DNA from: Oopsacas minuta
Taxonomy: Eukaryota; Porifera; Hexactinellida; Lyssacinosida; Leucopsacidae
Reading direction: 5' to 3'
NCBI GenBank assembly: GCA_024704765.1
Contig: JAKMXF010000144.1
Location: 558,001 to 622,000, forward strand
DNA length: 64,000 nt
Part shown: piece after piece, positions 50,201 through 61,600 of the stretch
How the letters are laid out: every line of letters begins with the position of its first letter
Numbering within the stretch: position 1 is the first letter of the stretch
Made by a program: the position numbers and the translations under genes
The notes under the pieces: model-generated
Databases searched by the model: none
The model's input: only the letters and a program-made list of their open reading frames with translations
Told to the model about the DNA's origin: nothing

Positions 50201-53200
50201 TCAGGTCTATCTCAATTCTCAGATATACCTCTAGACACAGAGATAGGTAGAAGCGAGCTGGATAGAGTAATAGATGAGAAGAATCAGCTTATGGATTCAC
50301 ACAAATATTTACAGGATAATTACGATGAGTTACAAGCTGAGAACCAGAAAATACAGCAACAACTACGTACACTACAGATTAGATTCAAACATTCTGTTAA
50401 AGCACTAGCAGCTCGTCCTGTTACCGCACCTAAGATGCGTCCTCCTCTTCCCCGGAACAGACACAGTATGTCTCTCAACGAACCTCCTCAGTTGGATGGA
50501 GGAGCTAGTCCAGATCCAGGAAGGAGGGATAATCTGATGGTGGAGATGATAGATCATGATTTTCAGGTATAATATATGATAATGTCTTTTAAACGTATAT
50601 ACATATATAACTCGTTACATCTACAGTAAGTGGAAGCTGGCTGTAAGAACGCAGGATATAAGCCGCTTCGCTTGCTAACGATACATACATAACGCATATT
50701 TACGTAATACGAACCTTTGGCTCGTGGCTTTGCGATGAGCTCATCGATTGCGCCTCGAGGTATTCAACGGACAAGCAAACTGACAAAAACAATTGAGATT
50801 TAATAATATTGATGCTGTTTACAATATTCAGCCTCAGCATACTCGAGTATACCAGTATAGTCGTTGAAAGTATGATTCTACCCTCAATTTTGAAATTTGT
50901 TTACTTTATGTGCCTAAAAGTAAACAATAAATTTACATATGATTAATCCAAAAGTGTGAAAATCAGACATGGTAGAACACTGTAGAACACTGTAGACGTG
51001 ATGGAACACAGTGGAAGACGATGGAACATTGGAAATGGTTCTCACTTATTTGTGCATCTTTTTTACTGGCTATACGATCATATATTGCTACTCCCAAGAG
51101 GCTTCTTATCTCCGGGAACCACTGTATTGTCTTGTGTGTTTGATTGTTTATTATTTTTCTTTTCCTAGGCCCAGGAGAAACTACGTATGACTCATTTAGA
51201 GGAGCTGTGTACTGACCTAGAACTCCGATTAGAACAGCTGGATATAGAAAAGAAGGCTGCAGAAACTAAACTTTTTGAAACAGAACAAGACCGAGACCGA
51301 GTGAGACAAAAGAAGAAGAAAGATGATAAGATAACTAACTCTAGAATATCTGATCTAGAATCTGATAATATACAACTTAATGTACTCAAATCTGATGCAG
51401 AGGATAGACTTAACGATACACAATCTACTCTCAGTAAGAGAACTACAGAACTGAATGAGATACAAAAGGAGTTTGCTATTCTAACTCGTAAATTAGCCGA
51501 TTTTGAGCTACAATTCAAATCTTTATCTTCTCAAAATGCTGATCTTGAACAATCTGGTAAAGAGAACGAGCAAAGAGAGTCAAATTTGGTGAATGAGAGA
51601 ACTCAACTCAAGAAACAAGTACAATTACTGCAATCTGAGCTATCTACATGTAAATCTAAATATGACACACATTCCTTTGAGTTAGAACGGTTGCTAGCTG
51701 AATCAGAGCAACATGTCAGTAGACTTAAGTTAGAAAATGAGCATAATGTAAAGCGTATTCAACAGGATTTACAGGCATCACAACAGCTGATAACTGAGAT
51801 GAAAAAGGAAAATTCTCAATTGGTCAACAACCTGGAGAAGAGAATTGAAGAATTGGATAATTCTCTTTCGGAAGCTACTCAGAAACATAAACAGGAAGTT
51901 GAAATTATGTCAGATGAAATTCGTAAGGCTGTAGACAGAGAGAAATCTAATCGAGATGAGAAACACGCGATAGAACTTAAACTCGCGGAAGTTATCACCG
52001 ACCTAGGTGAGGTTACAAAGAGTAGAGATGCAGGAGATCGTGCTAGGGTGAATTTGAATGAGACTTTAGATCGTAACAAGTTAGAACGTGATCAGCTGGA
52101 CAAACAGCTGAAATCTGAGTTAGCAATACTACAGACAACACACGGTGAGGTTTGTATCAAGCTAGATCAAGCTGAAGCAAATCATAAACAGCTATTGAAT
52201 GAAGTACGTACTGAGTATGAGAATCAAATTACTAAGCTACATCAGGAGATAAGGGATCATATCCAATCAGCTGTTTCTACAGAATCTAAGTCAAAACTTG
52301 AGATTACAAGTCTAACAGCTGAGATAGAATCATATAAGAAAGAGTTGTGTAAGTTGGAAGCATTGCTTACTCGTGCTAAATTAGAATCATCAGCTACTGA
52401 GGACGAGAAGAGATTTGAGGTAGATAACATTCTCCAGGAGTTAGAGAGCTGTAGAGCAGAAATGGATCTCAATAGTGAGACGTATTTTGAGCGGGTTAAT
52501 CAACTCAAAGAGAAGTTGAGTTGTATGGAAGAGAAGCTTAATGACGTCACACTACATTCTGAATTAGAGAGAAACGATTTAGAAGAGAATATACAGAATT
52601 ACGAAGAGAGAGAAAAGTTATTAATTGAGGAATACGAAATGAGATTATTGGAGTTACAAACTAAATTTGATAATGAAATTACAGCCCGGTCACTTGAGGA
52701 AGAGAAAATAGCTGAAGAGATGGAACAACTGAGTCTTGAGTTGACTGAGAGTAGAAAAGAAATTAAAAGAATACAAGAAGGACACCTTGAAGAGATTCAG
52801 AAGTTCAAACAAGAAGAATTAGCTTCTCTTCAAAATCTCAATAATATTAAAAAATCTAAAGAAATTGAAATCACGAAACTACGTAACTCTCTCATAGACT
52901 GCGAATCTAAAATACGAGCATTTGAACAAGCAGACAGTGCTAGTTCAAATATATTGCTAAGGAAATCTCATGCATTAGATAGTGTTACAAACGAGCTAGA
53001 GTTCAGTCATAATGCTCGCAAACATTTGGAAAAGCAATTGGAAATATCTAAGAAAGAACTCCAAGTTGCTAAACAGGAAAACGTTGAATCGAAGAGAAAG
53101 TTTCAAGAGAGCCTAAGAGATGTTGAAGATGACAAGAGGCTAGCTGAACTTGAAAAACTAAAGTGTATATCTGAAATAGAATCAAAATACTCATTGATAA

Positions 53201-53514
53201 CTCAAGATTTGAAGAGAGGAATTGAGACTAGACAAACTGAGATTAATCTTCTGAAATTACGGCTGATAGAGGCCGATTCCATCCGAGCAGGAGATGATCT
53301 CAATGCACAATGGAAATCACATATTCAAGAACTGACATCACAGATCCGTGAGTTAGAACGTCAAGTTAAATCTAAAGAATCTATTATCGAACAGATACGG
53401 AAAGATACTAAAGAGTTCAATGAATTTAAACATCGCATGAACCATTTTAAGATGGAGAAAGAAGCTCTCATCTCTGTTATAGAAGAAATCTCTCATATAG
53501 AAGATTCTATTTGA
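47286..53514 (+). CDS. Ninein-like centrosomal protein (EF-hand plus long coiled coil)
   Basis: Exons 47286-47973, 48547-48746, 49243-49677, 49748-49984, 50042-50566 and 51169-53514, all in frame, give 1476 residues. An EF-hand (CDKDSDGFIDSKA) lies near 52-64, with a partner near 88-100. A second EF-hand-like pair lies around residues 330-400 (DGSDHVSMSEIMELLQALGF, DGEGRLSVIGVALAMERIL). Two-thirds of the protein after that is continuous coiled coil. This EF-hands-then-coil order with LRQLSLKLYQQEI and EALHWDLKLRDIEHKHKLKLRSIE matches ninein/NINL, which anchor microtubules at the centrosome through the gamma-tubulin complex. A Ser/Pro-rich linker (residues 115-300) separates the halves. The closest paralogue, NIN or NINL, cannot be settled by eye. 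Confidence 0.85.
48042..48380. mobile_element. Inverted-repeat transposon in ninein-like intron 1, with an internal third terminus
   Basis: A perfect 24-bp outer inverted repeat starts ACCGTATTTATTCGAATAGT at 48044 and ends at 48378, with TTA/TAA at the borders. A third copy of the terminus in the right-end orientation (reverse complement ACCGTATTTCTTCAAATAGT) ends at 48185. This splits the region into a ~142-bp complete unit and a ~190-bp extra segment. The interior has 'gcgattatt' words repeated near both ends. Confidence 0.85.
50893..50966 (-). repeat. Dispersed repeat, copy 2, in ninein-like intron 5
   Basis: Read on the minus strand it matches 31459-31530 in several blocks over about 70 bp. 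A short patch of 'tggaacac/tgtagaacac' repeats follows at 50971-51030. Confidence 0.75.
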
Positions 53515-54080
53515 CTGGAATTTCCATAACTCATCTTCCCCAACTTAATTTCTAGAATTATTTTATTGTATACTTTTAACTTTGTTATAACTTTATAATA
53601 TTCAAAAATTAATTTACTTATTTTTTGTATTTCCTTTTTGAATTATGTTTTCGATTCCTTACTAATAATGCTGTTTCTAGAATTACCAATATATTTGTTA
53701 GTTCGTTGATTGTTCATTTATCAAGCCGCTTCTCTTGCTCGCCTGCGCGGCTTGTGGACACTATGTTCACATGCAACTCGGCACTTACCTTTTTCATGAG
53801 TATACCTTGAAAGTGGGAAATTCGTATTCATGGTAATCGATTAACACTGTAAGGCAGTTCAAGCCAAATTTCTGGAACTTAGGATAGGCTTTACTTAACA
53901 TTATGATACCCCTGATATTGATTGTATTGTAATGTGATCTGTAGAGCATTTATTTATTAGGCATGTTAGATTTCTGCAATTCGGTATAAATTAATAATTA
54001 CCCACAATATTATATAAATTCTTTTGTGTAGATACTCTCTCTCTCTAGCGTTTTCTAACTTTTACTTCAATCAGAATAAA
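53515..54080. other. Intergenic region before ACBP
   Basis: AT-rich flank. A frame at 53625-53810 is probably chance. The ACBP 5' UTR has a CT run (ctctctctctag, 54041-54052) that looks like a splice acceptor. Confidence 0.45.
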
Positions 54081-54410
54081 ATGGCAAGTGCAGGTGATTT
54101 GGAAACAAAGTTCAAGAAGGCAGCTGATTTTTTTAAGGCATACCCCAAAGGAGGTAAAATACAGCTCTCGAATGATCAGCAGTTAAAGTTCTATTCCCTC
54201 TTCAAGATAGCAACAGTTGGCAAGTGTAATATCGCTGCTCCTGGTGTAACTGATTTAGTAGGAAAAGCTAAATATGACGCTTGGAATGGGCTAGGTGATA
54301 AATCTAAGAACGATGCAATGACCGAGTACATACAGGCATTGATGGTTGTGCTCAATGAGCATGACAAGACTCCAGCTGAGGAAACCCTCCTCAAGGAAAT
54401 AGCCGTCTAG
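54081..54410 (+). CDS. Acyl-CoA-binding protein
   Basis: 109 residues from the ATG at 54081. The frame is open 19 codons upstream, but that part contains the CT-rich acceptor-like run. Four-helix ACBP fold: LETKFKKAADFFKAYP, LSNDQQLKFYSLFKIATVGKCN, AKYDAWNGLGDKSKNDAMTEYIQALM. The acyl-CoA contacts usually provided by YxxYKQAT and KWDAW are here FYSLFKIAT and KYDAW, so a Trp is replaced by Tyr. ACBP binds medium- and long-chain acyl-CoA in the cytosol as carrier and pool former. The C-terminus is about 20 residues longer than the 86-residue core family. Confidence 0.92.
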   Translation: MASAGDLETKFKKAADFFKAYPKGGKIQLSNDQQLKFYSLFKIATVGKCNIAAPGVTDLVGKAKYDAWNGLGDKSKNDAMTEYIQALMVVLNEHDKTPAEETLLKEIAV

Positions 54411-54643
54411 TTATTTTCTTTTCTCGATAGAATCTAGTTTTCATCCGTAAATTGTTTTCCTGTATAATCTATGTATCTAATGTTTGATCCGTATCTTTCT
54501 AGTGATATTCACCATGAATAGATTTATATTTGTACATTTTATTTGTGCAATTAAATCATGTAACTTAGTTCTATGTAATTTGTACTGCGAAACGTTCATC
54601 ATACAACGAAAATTATTTACAAATTTTGCTAAGATTTTCTGTA

Positions 54644-55375
54644 ATGTCAAATAGCAATTACGACTTCTTTGACTCGAAGGATTCTGCTAACTATCAATTC
54701 CATGTTCCTCTGAGAGAACTCAATCCGTACATAACATGTAGTCTTTGTGCTGGTTATCTTATCGACGCTACTACCATCATGGAATGTCACCATAGATTCT
54801 GTAAATCCTGTATAGTCCGTCATCTCCAGGCTAGCTCATCTTGTCCAGAATGTAATGCATTACTTAATGATTCTGATCCATTGTCCTGTCTTGCTTTTGA
54901 TAGAGACATACAGGATCTCGTGTATAAGCTAGTACCTGGTCTACAAGAGAGTGAAAAGAAAATGCGTACAGATTTCTATATTTCTAGGAGCTTAGAGATT
55001 CCTAACTTTAATATTTGGGAGAAAAACCCTTCAACATTCACTGACCCATCAGAAGTACATTTCCACAGTCGTGACGAAAAGATATCTCTTGAGATACTCC
55101 CTCACCACACACTCTCAAATTATAGAGAAGCTAATTTACAAACTTTATCAGATAAGTATACACGCTGCTCAATGCGTACTCTAGTCTATCATTTGAAAAG
55201 GTTTATTCACTGTAGGATTAAGGTCCCACACGCTTATGAATTAGAGTTACTGTGTAAGGATAACATTCTAAGGAAAGATACCAGTCTTAAAGAAGTGTAT
55301 TTACAATATTGGGCGACTACGGAGAAGTTATTTCCTGTTATAGTACACTACACTCTCAAAACTAGATTGTCTTAA
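54644..55375 (+). CDS. Polycomb group RING finger protein (PCGF1-like)
   Basis: 243 residues from the ATG at 54644 (the frame is open six codons upstream from a TTG). The C3HC4 RING spans 32-70: CSLCAGYLIDATTIMECHH, RFCKSC, CPEC. The PCGF hallmark QDLVYKLVPGLQESEKK follows. After a short linker, a RAWUL-type ubiquitin-like domain ends the protein (CSMRTLVYHLKRFI ... LLCKDNILRKDTSLKEVYL ... PVIVHYTL). PCGF proteins pair with RING1 in Polycomb repressive complex 1 to ubiquitinate histone H2A. CAGYLIDATTI and the HSRDEKISLEI segment favour PCGF1, but PCGF3/5 are possible. It sits 233 bp after ACBP and 257 bp before SMC4. Confidence 0.88.
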   Translation: MSNSNYDFFDSKDSANYQFHVPLRELNPYITCSLCAGYLIDATTIMECHHRFCKSCIVRHLQASSSCPECNALLNDSDPLSCLAFDRDIQDLVYKLVPGLQESEKKMRTDFYISRSLEIPNFNIWEKNPSTFTDPSEVHFHSRDEKISLEILPHHTLSNYREANLQTLSDKYTRCSMRTLVYHLKRFIHCRIKVPHAYELELLCKDNILRKDTSLKEVYLQYWATTEKLFPVIVHYTLKTRLS

Positions 55376-55632
55376 ATTCGTATTTTATACTCATACGATT
55401 TCAATTCTTAGAGTGTTATTAATCGAAGAGTTTTGGCAATTCATAATTAGTTAACTTGCCAAAATTAAGGCCCCAGTATAGTGTATTAATGTTAGGTCGA
55501 ATTGTCCTGAGACATAATTTTTCTGAAAGACGGCACTCTGACCTACATTTTTGCAATTTTATGCATATAAAACTGACTCATAATTTTCGAGATATTATAG
55601 CCATGCTAAGTGTTTACAATTAATTATTTACT

Positions 55633-58600
55633 ATGCACATGTTAGCCCACTTGTATATGTCACAACCTGATTCACCGGTATCACCGGACAAGGAGTCCCC
55701 TCCTCGCCTCTTTATAACACACATTGAAGCAGAGAATTTCAAATCTTACGCAGGCAAGAAGACAATTGGTCCATTTATACAGAAGTTTACCTGTATTATA
55801 GGACCTAATGGTAGTGGGAAATCTAACGTAATTGATGCTGTACTGTTTGTATTCGGATATAGAGCTAGGAAGATACGCTCTAAGAAGTTATCTGTGTTGA
55901 TTCACAAGTCAGCTGAGTTCCCTAATTTTCGTAGTTGTAAAGTTACTGTGTACTTCCAGCAGATTAGAGATATTGCTGATGACCAATACGAGGTGGATAT
56001 ACGTACAAATTATCTCAATAAAATATTGACTTATTTCTTGTATAGGTAATACCAGGTAGTGATTTTCAGGTATCACGAATTGCTCATCACGACAACACTT
56101 CTGAATACTTTCTAAGCGGAACTAAAGCTACTTACAGAGAAGTTACAGATCTGCTTAGAAACTACGGGATTGATTTAGATCACAATAGGTTTCTTATCCT
56201 ACAAGGAGAAGTATGTAGTTTTTAGAATATCAATCAAGTTAATTATTCATTTGATATGTAGGTAGAATCTGTTGCTCTTATGAAACCAAAGGGGCAACAC
56301 GAACATGACGAAGGAATGTTAGAATATCTAGAAGATATAATTGGTACAGCAGATTATAAAGATACTATTGAGGAATTATTTAAGGAATATGAAGAATTGC
56401 TTAATGCGAGAGGCGAAAAAGTTCATCGGTAAATGAAGATGACTAGCATAAATTAGATTTGTATTATTTGTATTATTTTAGATTAAAATTTGTTGAGAAG
56501 GAATTGAGTCAGTTAGAATCAGCAAAAGAAGAAGCAGAACAATTCTTGAAGCAGAGAGATAGAGTTGCTCTATCTAAGTATAAATTATTTCACAAAAACT
56601 TATTTGAATTGAAAACAGGTAGAGGAGGAGTTGATGAGAATTTAGAGGCATTGATAGTGGCGATTACTAAGATAGAAGATCAATCAGAAGAGGTAAATAT
56701 GATACTACGTACGTATTAATGTATTCATAACTATTTAGTATAATCTCTCTACACTATATCATATGAAGTGAGACGTGTACTGTATGCTTGTTTCTAGCAA
56801 TCAAATCTAGTCAAAGCAAAGCAGCATGATTTGAAGAAGAAAGGTAAGGTACTCGATAAGATGAAGGAAGCAGAGGAGAGTAAGACTGCTGCGCTGACTG
56901 AGTGTGAAAGAAGAGATGTAAAAGCTAGAGAAGATCAGAAAACAGTTAAATCTAATTTAAAATCATTCAACAAGACTCTTGAAAAAGAAAGACAGAAATT
57001 TGAGGACTTACAAACAGCTCCAGAGAGACTAACTAAACAGATTGAAGAAGGAGAGAAAACTAAAGTAATTATTGAAAAATCTCTCTATATAGAGGATCAG
57101 AAGTAAATATTGTAGGGATATGTAGTCAACTCCAGTTAAATCGAAGCTCAAGGGACCGGAGTAATTACTTATGGAATACGTGTTACTTTTATATTTTACA
57201 ATTTAAGAATTGGATACAAGCGGATATTCGATATATCCGTGTTCTATATAACAGGAGTTGATTGTAGTTTGTATAGAATGCAATAAATATAATTACGTAT
57301 GTATATAGATTGGAGCAGATAATGTCAGGGCTTAGAGAAGCTACGAGAGACTTACAGCAAGAAAAGGAGCAGAAAGTTAGTGTGCTATTACAAGCTAAAG
57401 TTAAAGTTAATGATGCTAAATCAGAGCAAGACATGGCTAGTACTGAGTATGACTTATACATGAGACAGGTCAGAGATCATGAAAGTCAAACAAAAGACAA
57501 ACAATTTAATCTGGAAGATTCTCAGAAGAAACTACAAGGTATGCTCCAAACATATTTCAGTGTTATTGTCATTTTAATAATTTTATTTTGACAATATAAC
57601 TATAAGGTAAATACCCGTTATAAGAATAACACGAGATATATCTTAATTTATTATGTGCTAATTGGTTGTAGTAATTACTTTACTCTTCTTGGGTAGTTCT
57701 TGACTGGATGTGGTTCCTTTCCTCTTACGGGTTGTTGGGGTAGAGCTACGACTTGATGTCTGCTTTGGAAATGATCCACTACCCTCTCCCTCATCCATGG
57801 AATATTCTAGAAAGTTCTCAACATCTGTCATACTACCAGACTCAGGTAGAGTCTCGTATTTATGTTTAATAGCTCCCCATTCAAATTCGGCAGATAGCAA
57901 TGCAGATTTCAGCTCCAATAGTAATAATACATTATTTCTGAGCACGTTAAATTGTGTAGTAACATTCTCTGTAGCAATTGGCTTAGTTCCTATACCCAAT
58001 TCATCTAGTAATTGCTCCATTGCTTTAGCTCGTTTGTTAGTCATTGTATTAGGAACTTTAAGTCTGTAACTACGGAGATATGGACCTGCACCTCTCTCCT
58101 CGATTATCTTATTCAGATGTTTTGTGATGTTCCCGCTTCTGTCTCTGTCTCTATCTCTATCCTTCTTACTCTTTTCCTTCTTCTTGCTGGTGCTACTACG
58201 TTTGTTCTTATCAGAACACCTATCGTCACTAATTTCTACTTGCTCTATTAATTTCTGTGCTGTTTGAGCTATTCTCTCTCTTTCCTATATACACATGTAC
58301 AGTTAACACCCGCTATATCGAAGCCAAGGGACAGCGATAATTACTTCTATATAATATATGCTGAATTGTTATAATCGATTAACTGTATGTTACTTTGAGG
58401 GTTTGGGACTATATTTGCACAATTTCAGACTTCCATATAAGCGAGTATTTCTATATATCCGTGTTCGTTGAGTTTACTGTATTTCAGTCTGAACTTACCT
58501 TCCTTCTATATTCCACCTTCTTCACTTCCTCCACTAGATAATCATGCTCTTCAATTTGTTTCTGAGTTCTACCAAATAGAAGTTCTAATTGCTCCTTCCT

Positions 58601-61600
58601 CAGCTTTTCATGTTCTACATCATATGCTACTAGTGACTCAGAGAGGTCTTCTCCTGGTATAGCCCTTAACTTGACTATACAGTTACATACTGTATAATAG
58701 CGATCCTTCAGCTCTTCAACTGATCTAGGGGGAAATCTGGCTATATCATACCTATCCTAAAAGAGAATCATTAATCACATTCCAAATACCTATATATCTA
58801 ACCAAGCTACCTTAATAATAATGAATCTCAGATCAAATCTATCACATAGCTCCAATAAATGCTTAGTCTCTTCCATGCTCCACTCAGAGTCCTCTAAATA
58901 TATTTTATATTCCTCTTCCGTATATTCAGGTATTCCTACTCTATCATTGTGTCTAGCGAATTGATATTTCTTGTTCTCCTCCCCAGCTCGTACCCAATGA
59001 TAGAGAATAGCATTGTCTGTACGAGCCTGGTTAATAAACGGTGTCCATTTCCAAGATCTAACTTTTTGAATACCTAATTTAGCTTTGACGTGTTTATACC
59101 CTAGACTGGTGTCTATTTCTATATCTGGGAGGAGTTTCTGTACTCCCTCTCCTTCTCTGAGAGCTTTTACTTCTCTGCTAGTACCGTCAGGTAGTAATGC
59201 AGCCCCAGTAGTTCTCTTCTTAACTCTCTTACTATGACCATGTGAGAGAGCTTGCTCTTTCAGACTTGTATTAGTTATTTCGCGGTTTTCTTCACCTTTT
59301 CTTCCGGCTAATATATCTTGAGCATCTTTTGCACTAGTCATTGTGTTATGTACTGGGATAGATACAATCAATATTTGTGAATATTTTAAGGGAAAAATAC
59401 AAAATTCTTAAATTTAACTACGTTTAATGAAATTTATATTTGTTTGCAGCAAACAGATCGCTTTGTGAAGAATTGAAACAAAAAGTTCCTAGACAGAGGA
59501 AGGAGATAGATAACTTTGAGATAGAGATTGATCAGTACACACAAATAGAGACTACATTAGCTCCTAAATTAGAGGCTACACAGCGTCAATTGGTGGAAGG
59601 GAGATCTTCTCTCTCAGCTCACAAAACTAGAGGTTATTGCAACTTATTTCATTAGATATTTATATATAGAGTGCATAAAGAACTGGGTTCATTTTATCTC
59701 ATAAGAAGGTTCAGTTACCTGAAGTAACATCTCTATGATTAAGATCCATAACCTTTGAATTGTAATCATTCAGGTGTACATATTTACTTTACCATTCTGT
59801 TGTTAGGGAAGTTGTTAGAGGGTTTAATGATGGCAAAGGAGGCTGGTCACATAAAAGGGATTATTGGCAGACTTGGAGATCTTGGTAAGTAGAACATAGT
59901 GTAACTAATGTTATCTATTTAATATACACCCTCATTCTACAACAGAAAATCAGTTAGAAAGTTTCTGTTAGAAACTATTGTACTTGAATTATAAATGTTT
60001 ATTCAATTTTGCTAAAGAAATCTTTTAATTCTAAAATGGCTACGAAAACTGTAATAAATGAGCCTCCTCGTGACATAATCACACCCCAGGTACAAGCGTC
60101 CCCAGATACTTCATCAGGTCCCAACAAGACCCTCTCCCCTACCCCCTGCATCCTAGTGGTCGGCATGGCGGGAGCTGGTAAGACTACTTTTGTACAGCGA
60201 TTAACTGCACATCTTCATTCTAAAGCCGCACCTCCTTACGTCATAAACCTAGACCCAGCAGTTCTTAAACTCCCCTACCCAGTCAATATAGATATCCGTG
60301 ATACAGTAAACTATAAGGAAGTAATGAAGCAGTATGGATTAGGTCCAAACGGGGGTATAATGACTGCATTGAACTTATTCTCCACTCAATTCGATCAAGT
60401 TCTACAATACATAGAGAAGAGAGCTAACGAACACAGTTTGGTTATATTCGATACTCCAGGACAACTTGAGGTATTCACATGGTCAGCCTCCGGTACTATA
60501 ATAACAGACACACTAGGTCTGACACTCCCTACCATCGTGGTGTATGTATTGGACACATCTCGTAGTGTAAATCCTACTACATTTATGTCAAATATGCTGA
60601 ATGCCTGTTCTATCCTATACAAAACTACTTTACCATTCATTCTGGTAATGAATAAGTGTGATATTATTGATAACGGATTTGCTGTGGAATGGATGAAAGA
60701 CTTTACTGTGTTCCGGCAGGCGTTATCCCAGGAGACCAGCTTTATGTCTAATCTTGTACAATCCATGAGTCTAGCACTAGAAGAGTTCTACTCTAATATT
60801 TCTAGCGTGGGAGTATCCTCACTGACTGGTGCTGGTATAAATGAATTCTTAGCTGCTGTAGATAAGGGAAGAGTTGAGTACTGGGATTATTTAGCCAGGA
60901 GGAAGAAGATTAGTGAGCAAAGAGAAAGGGAAATGAAGGAAAAGACGATTGACAAACTTACTGAACTCAAGAAACAAAGTGGAAAGGGCACCAAGCTTAA
61001 ATTAGGACTAGACCTCGCCGTACAGCCTGAATATGAATATGAAATAGAGGATGATATCTATGGTGTAGGGGGAGAGAGTCCTGATGAAGGGGACCTGGTA
61101 CATGATGAGGATTTGGATTTAGATGAATCTTGAATTTTACGGAATTTTGGAATTAATTATTAGCCCATCTGGATATTACAAATTTACAAAATATTTTATG
61201 ATAGCAGCTGAATGTATATGCCCAACTAGCAACTGATACACAGTAGAAACTCTATAAGCGGGGAGTGGGGCATAATTTAGAAAAAAATATGCCTCACGCC
61301 ATTGAAATTTTCCTCTCTAGGTGGGGAATTCAACGATAAATTTTCTTGAATAATCATTTTTGTGCTATATTTCCGTATTTATCGCTATGATGGAATGAAA
61401 TTTTTGGGTTTCTCAGGAGAAATTTATTTAACAAACAACTTTTGGGCATATTCTTATAATCAAATATCATTGAAAAACAGTCATTGGAGGAAGTGACATA
61501 TTGACTCGAAAATCTCAGCTTAAGACATTTACCTTCCACTTTTTCAAATATTGTACTACTTGTAATTATTGTATCCTGTTTCTCTAGCTTCCATAGACCA

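Noticed and set aside
51192-51518. Minus-strand Ser/Leu-rich frames across the coiled-coil genes
   Set aside because: Glu/Lys/Leu-rich coiled-coil codons read backwards give Ser/Phe/Leu-rich frames; typical shadows.
57710-58069. 119-codon plus-strand frame
   Set aside because: Antisense shadow of the last DMAP1 exon.
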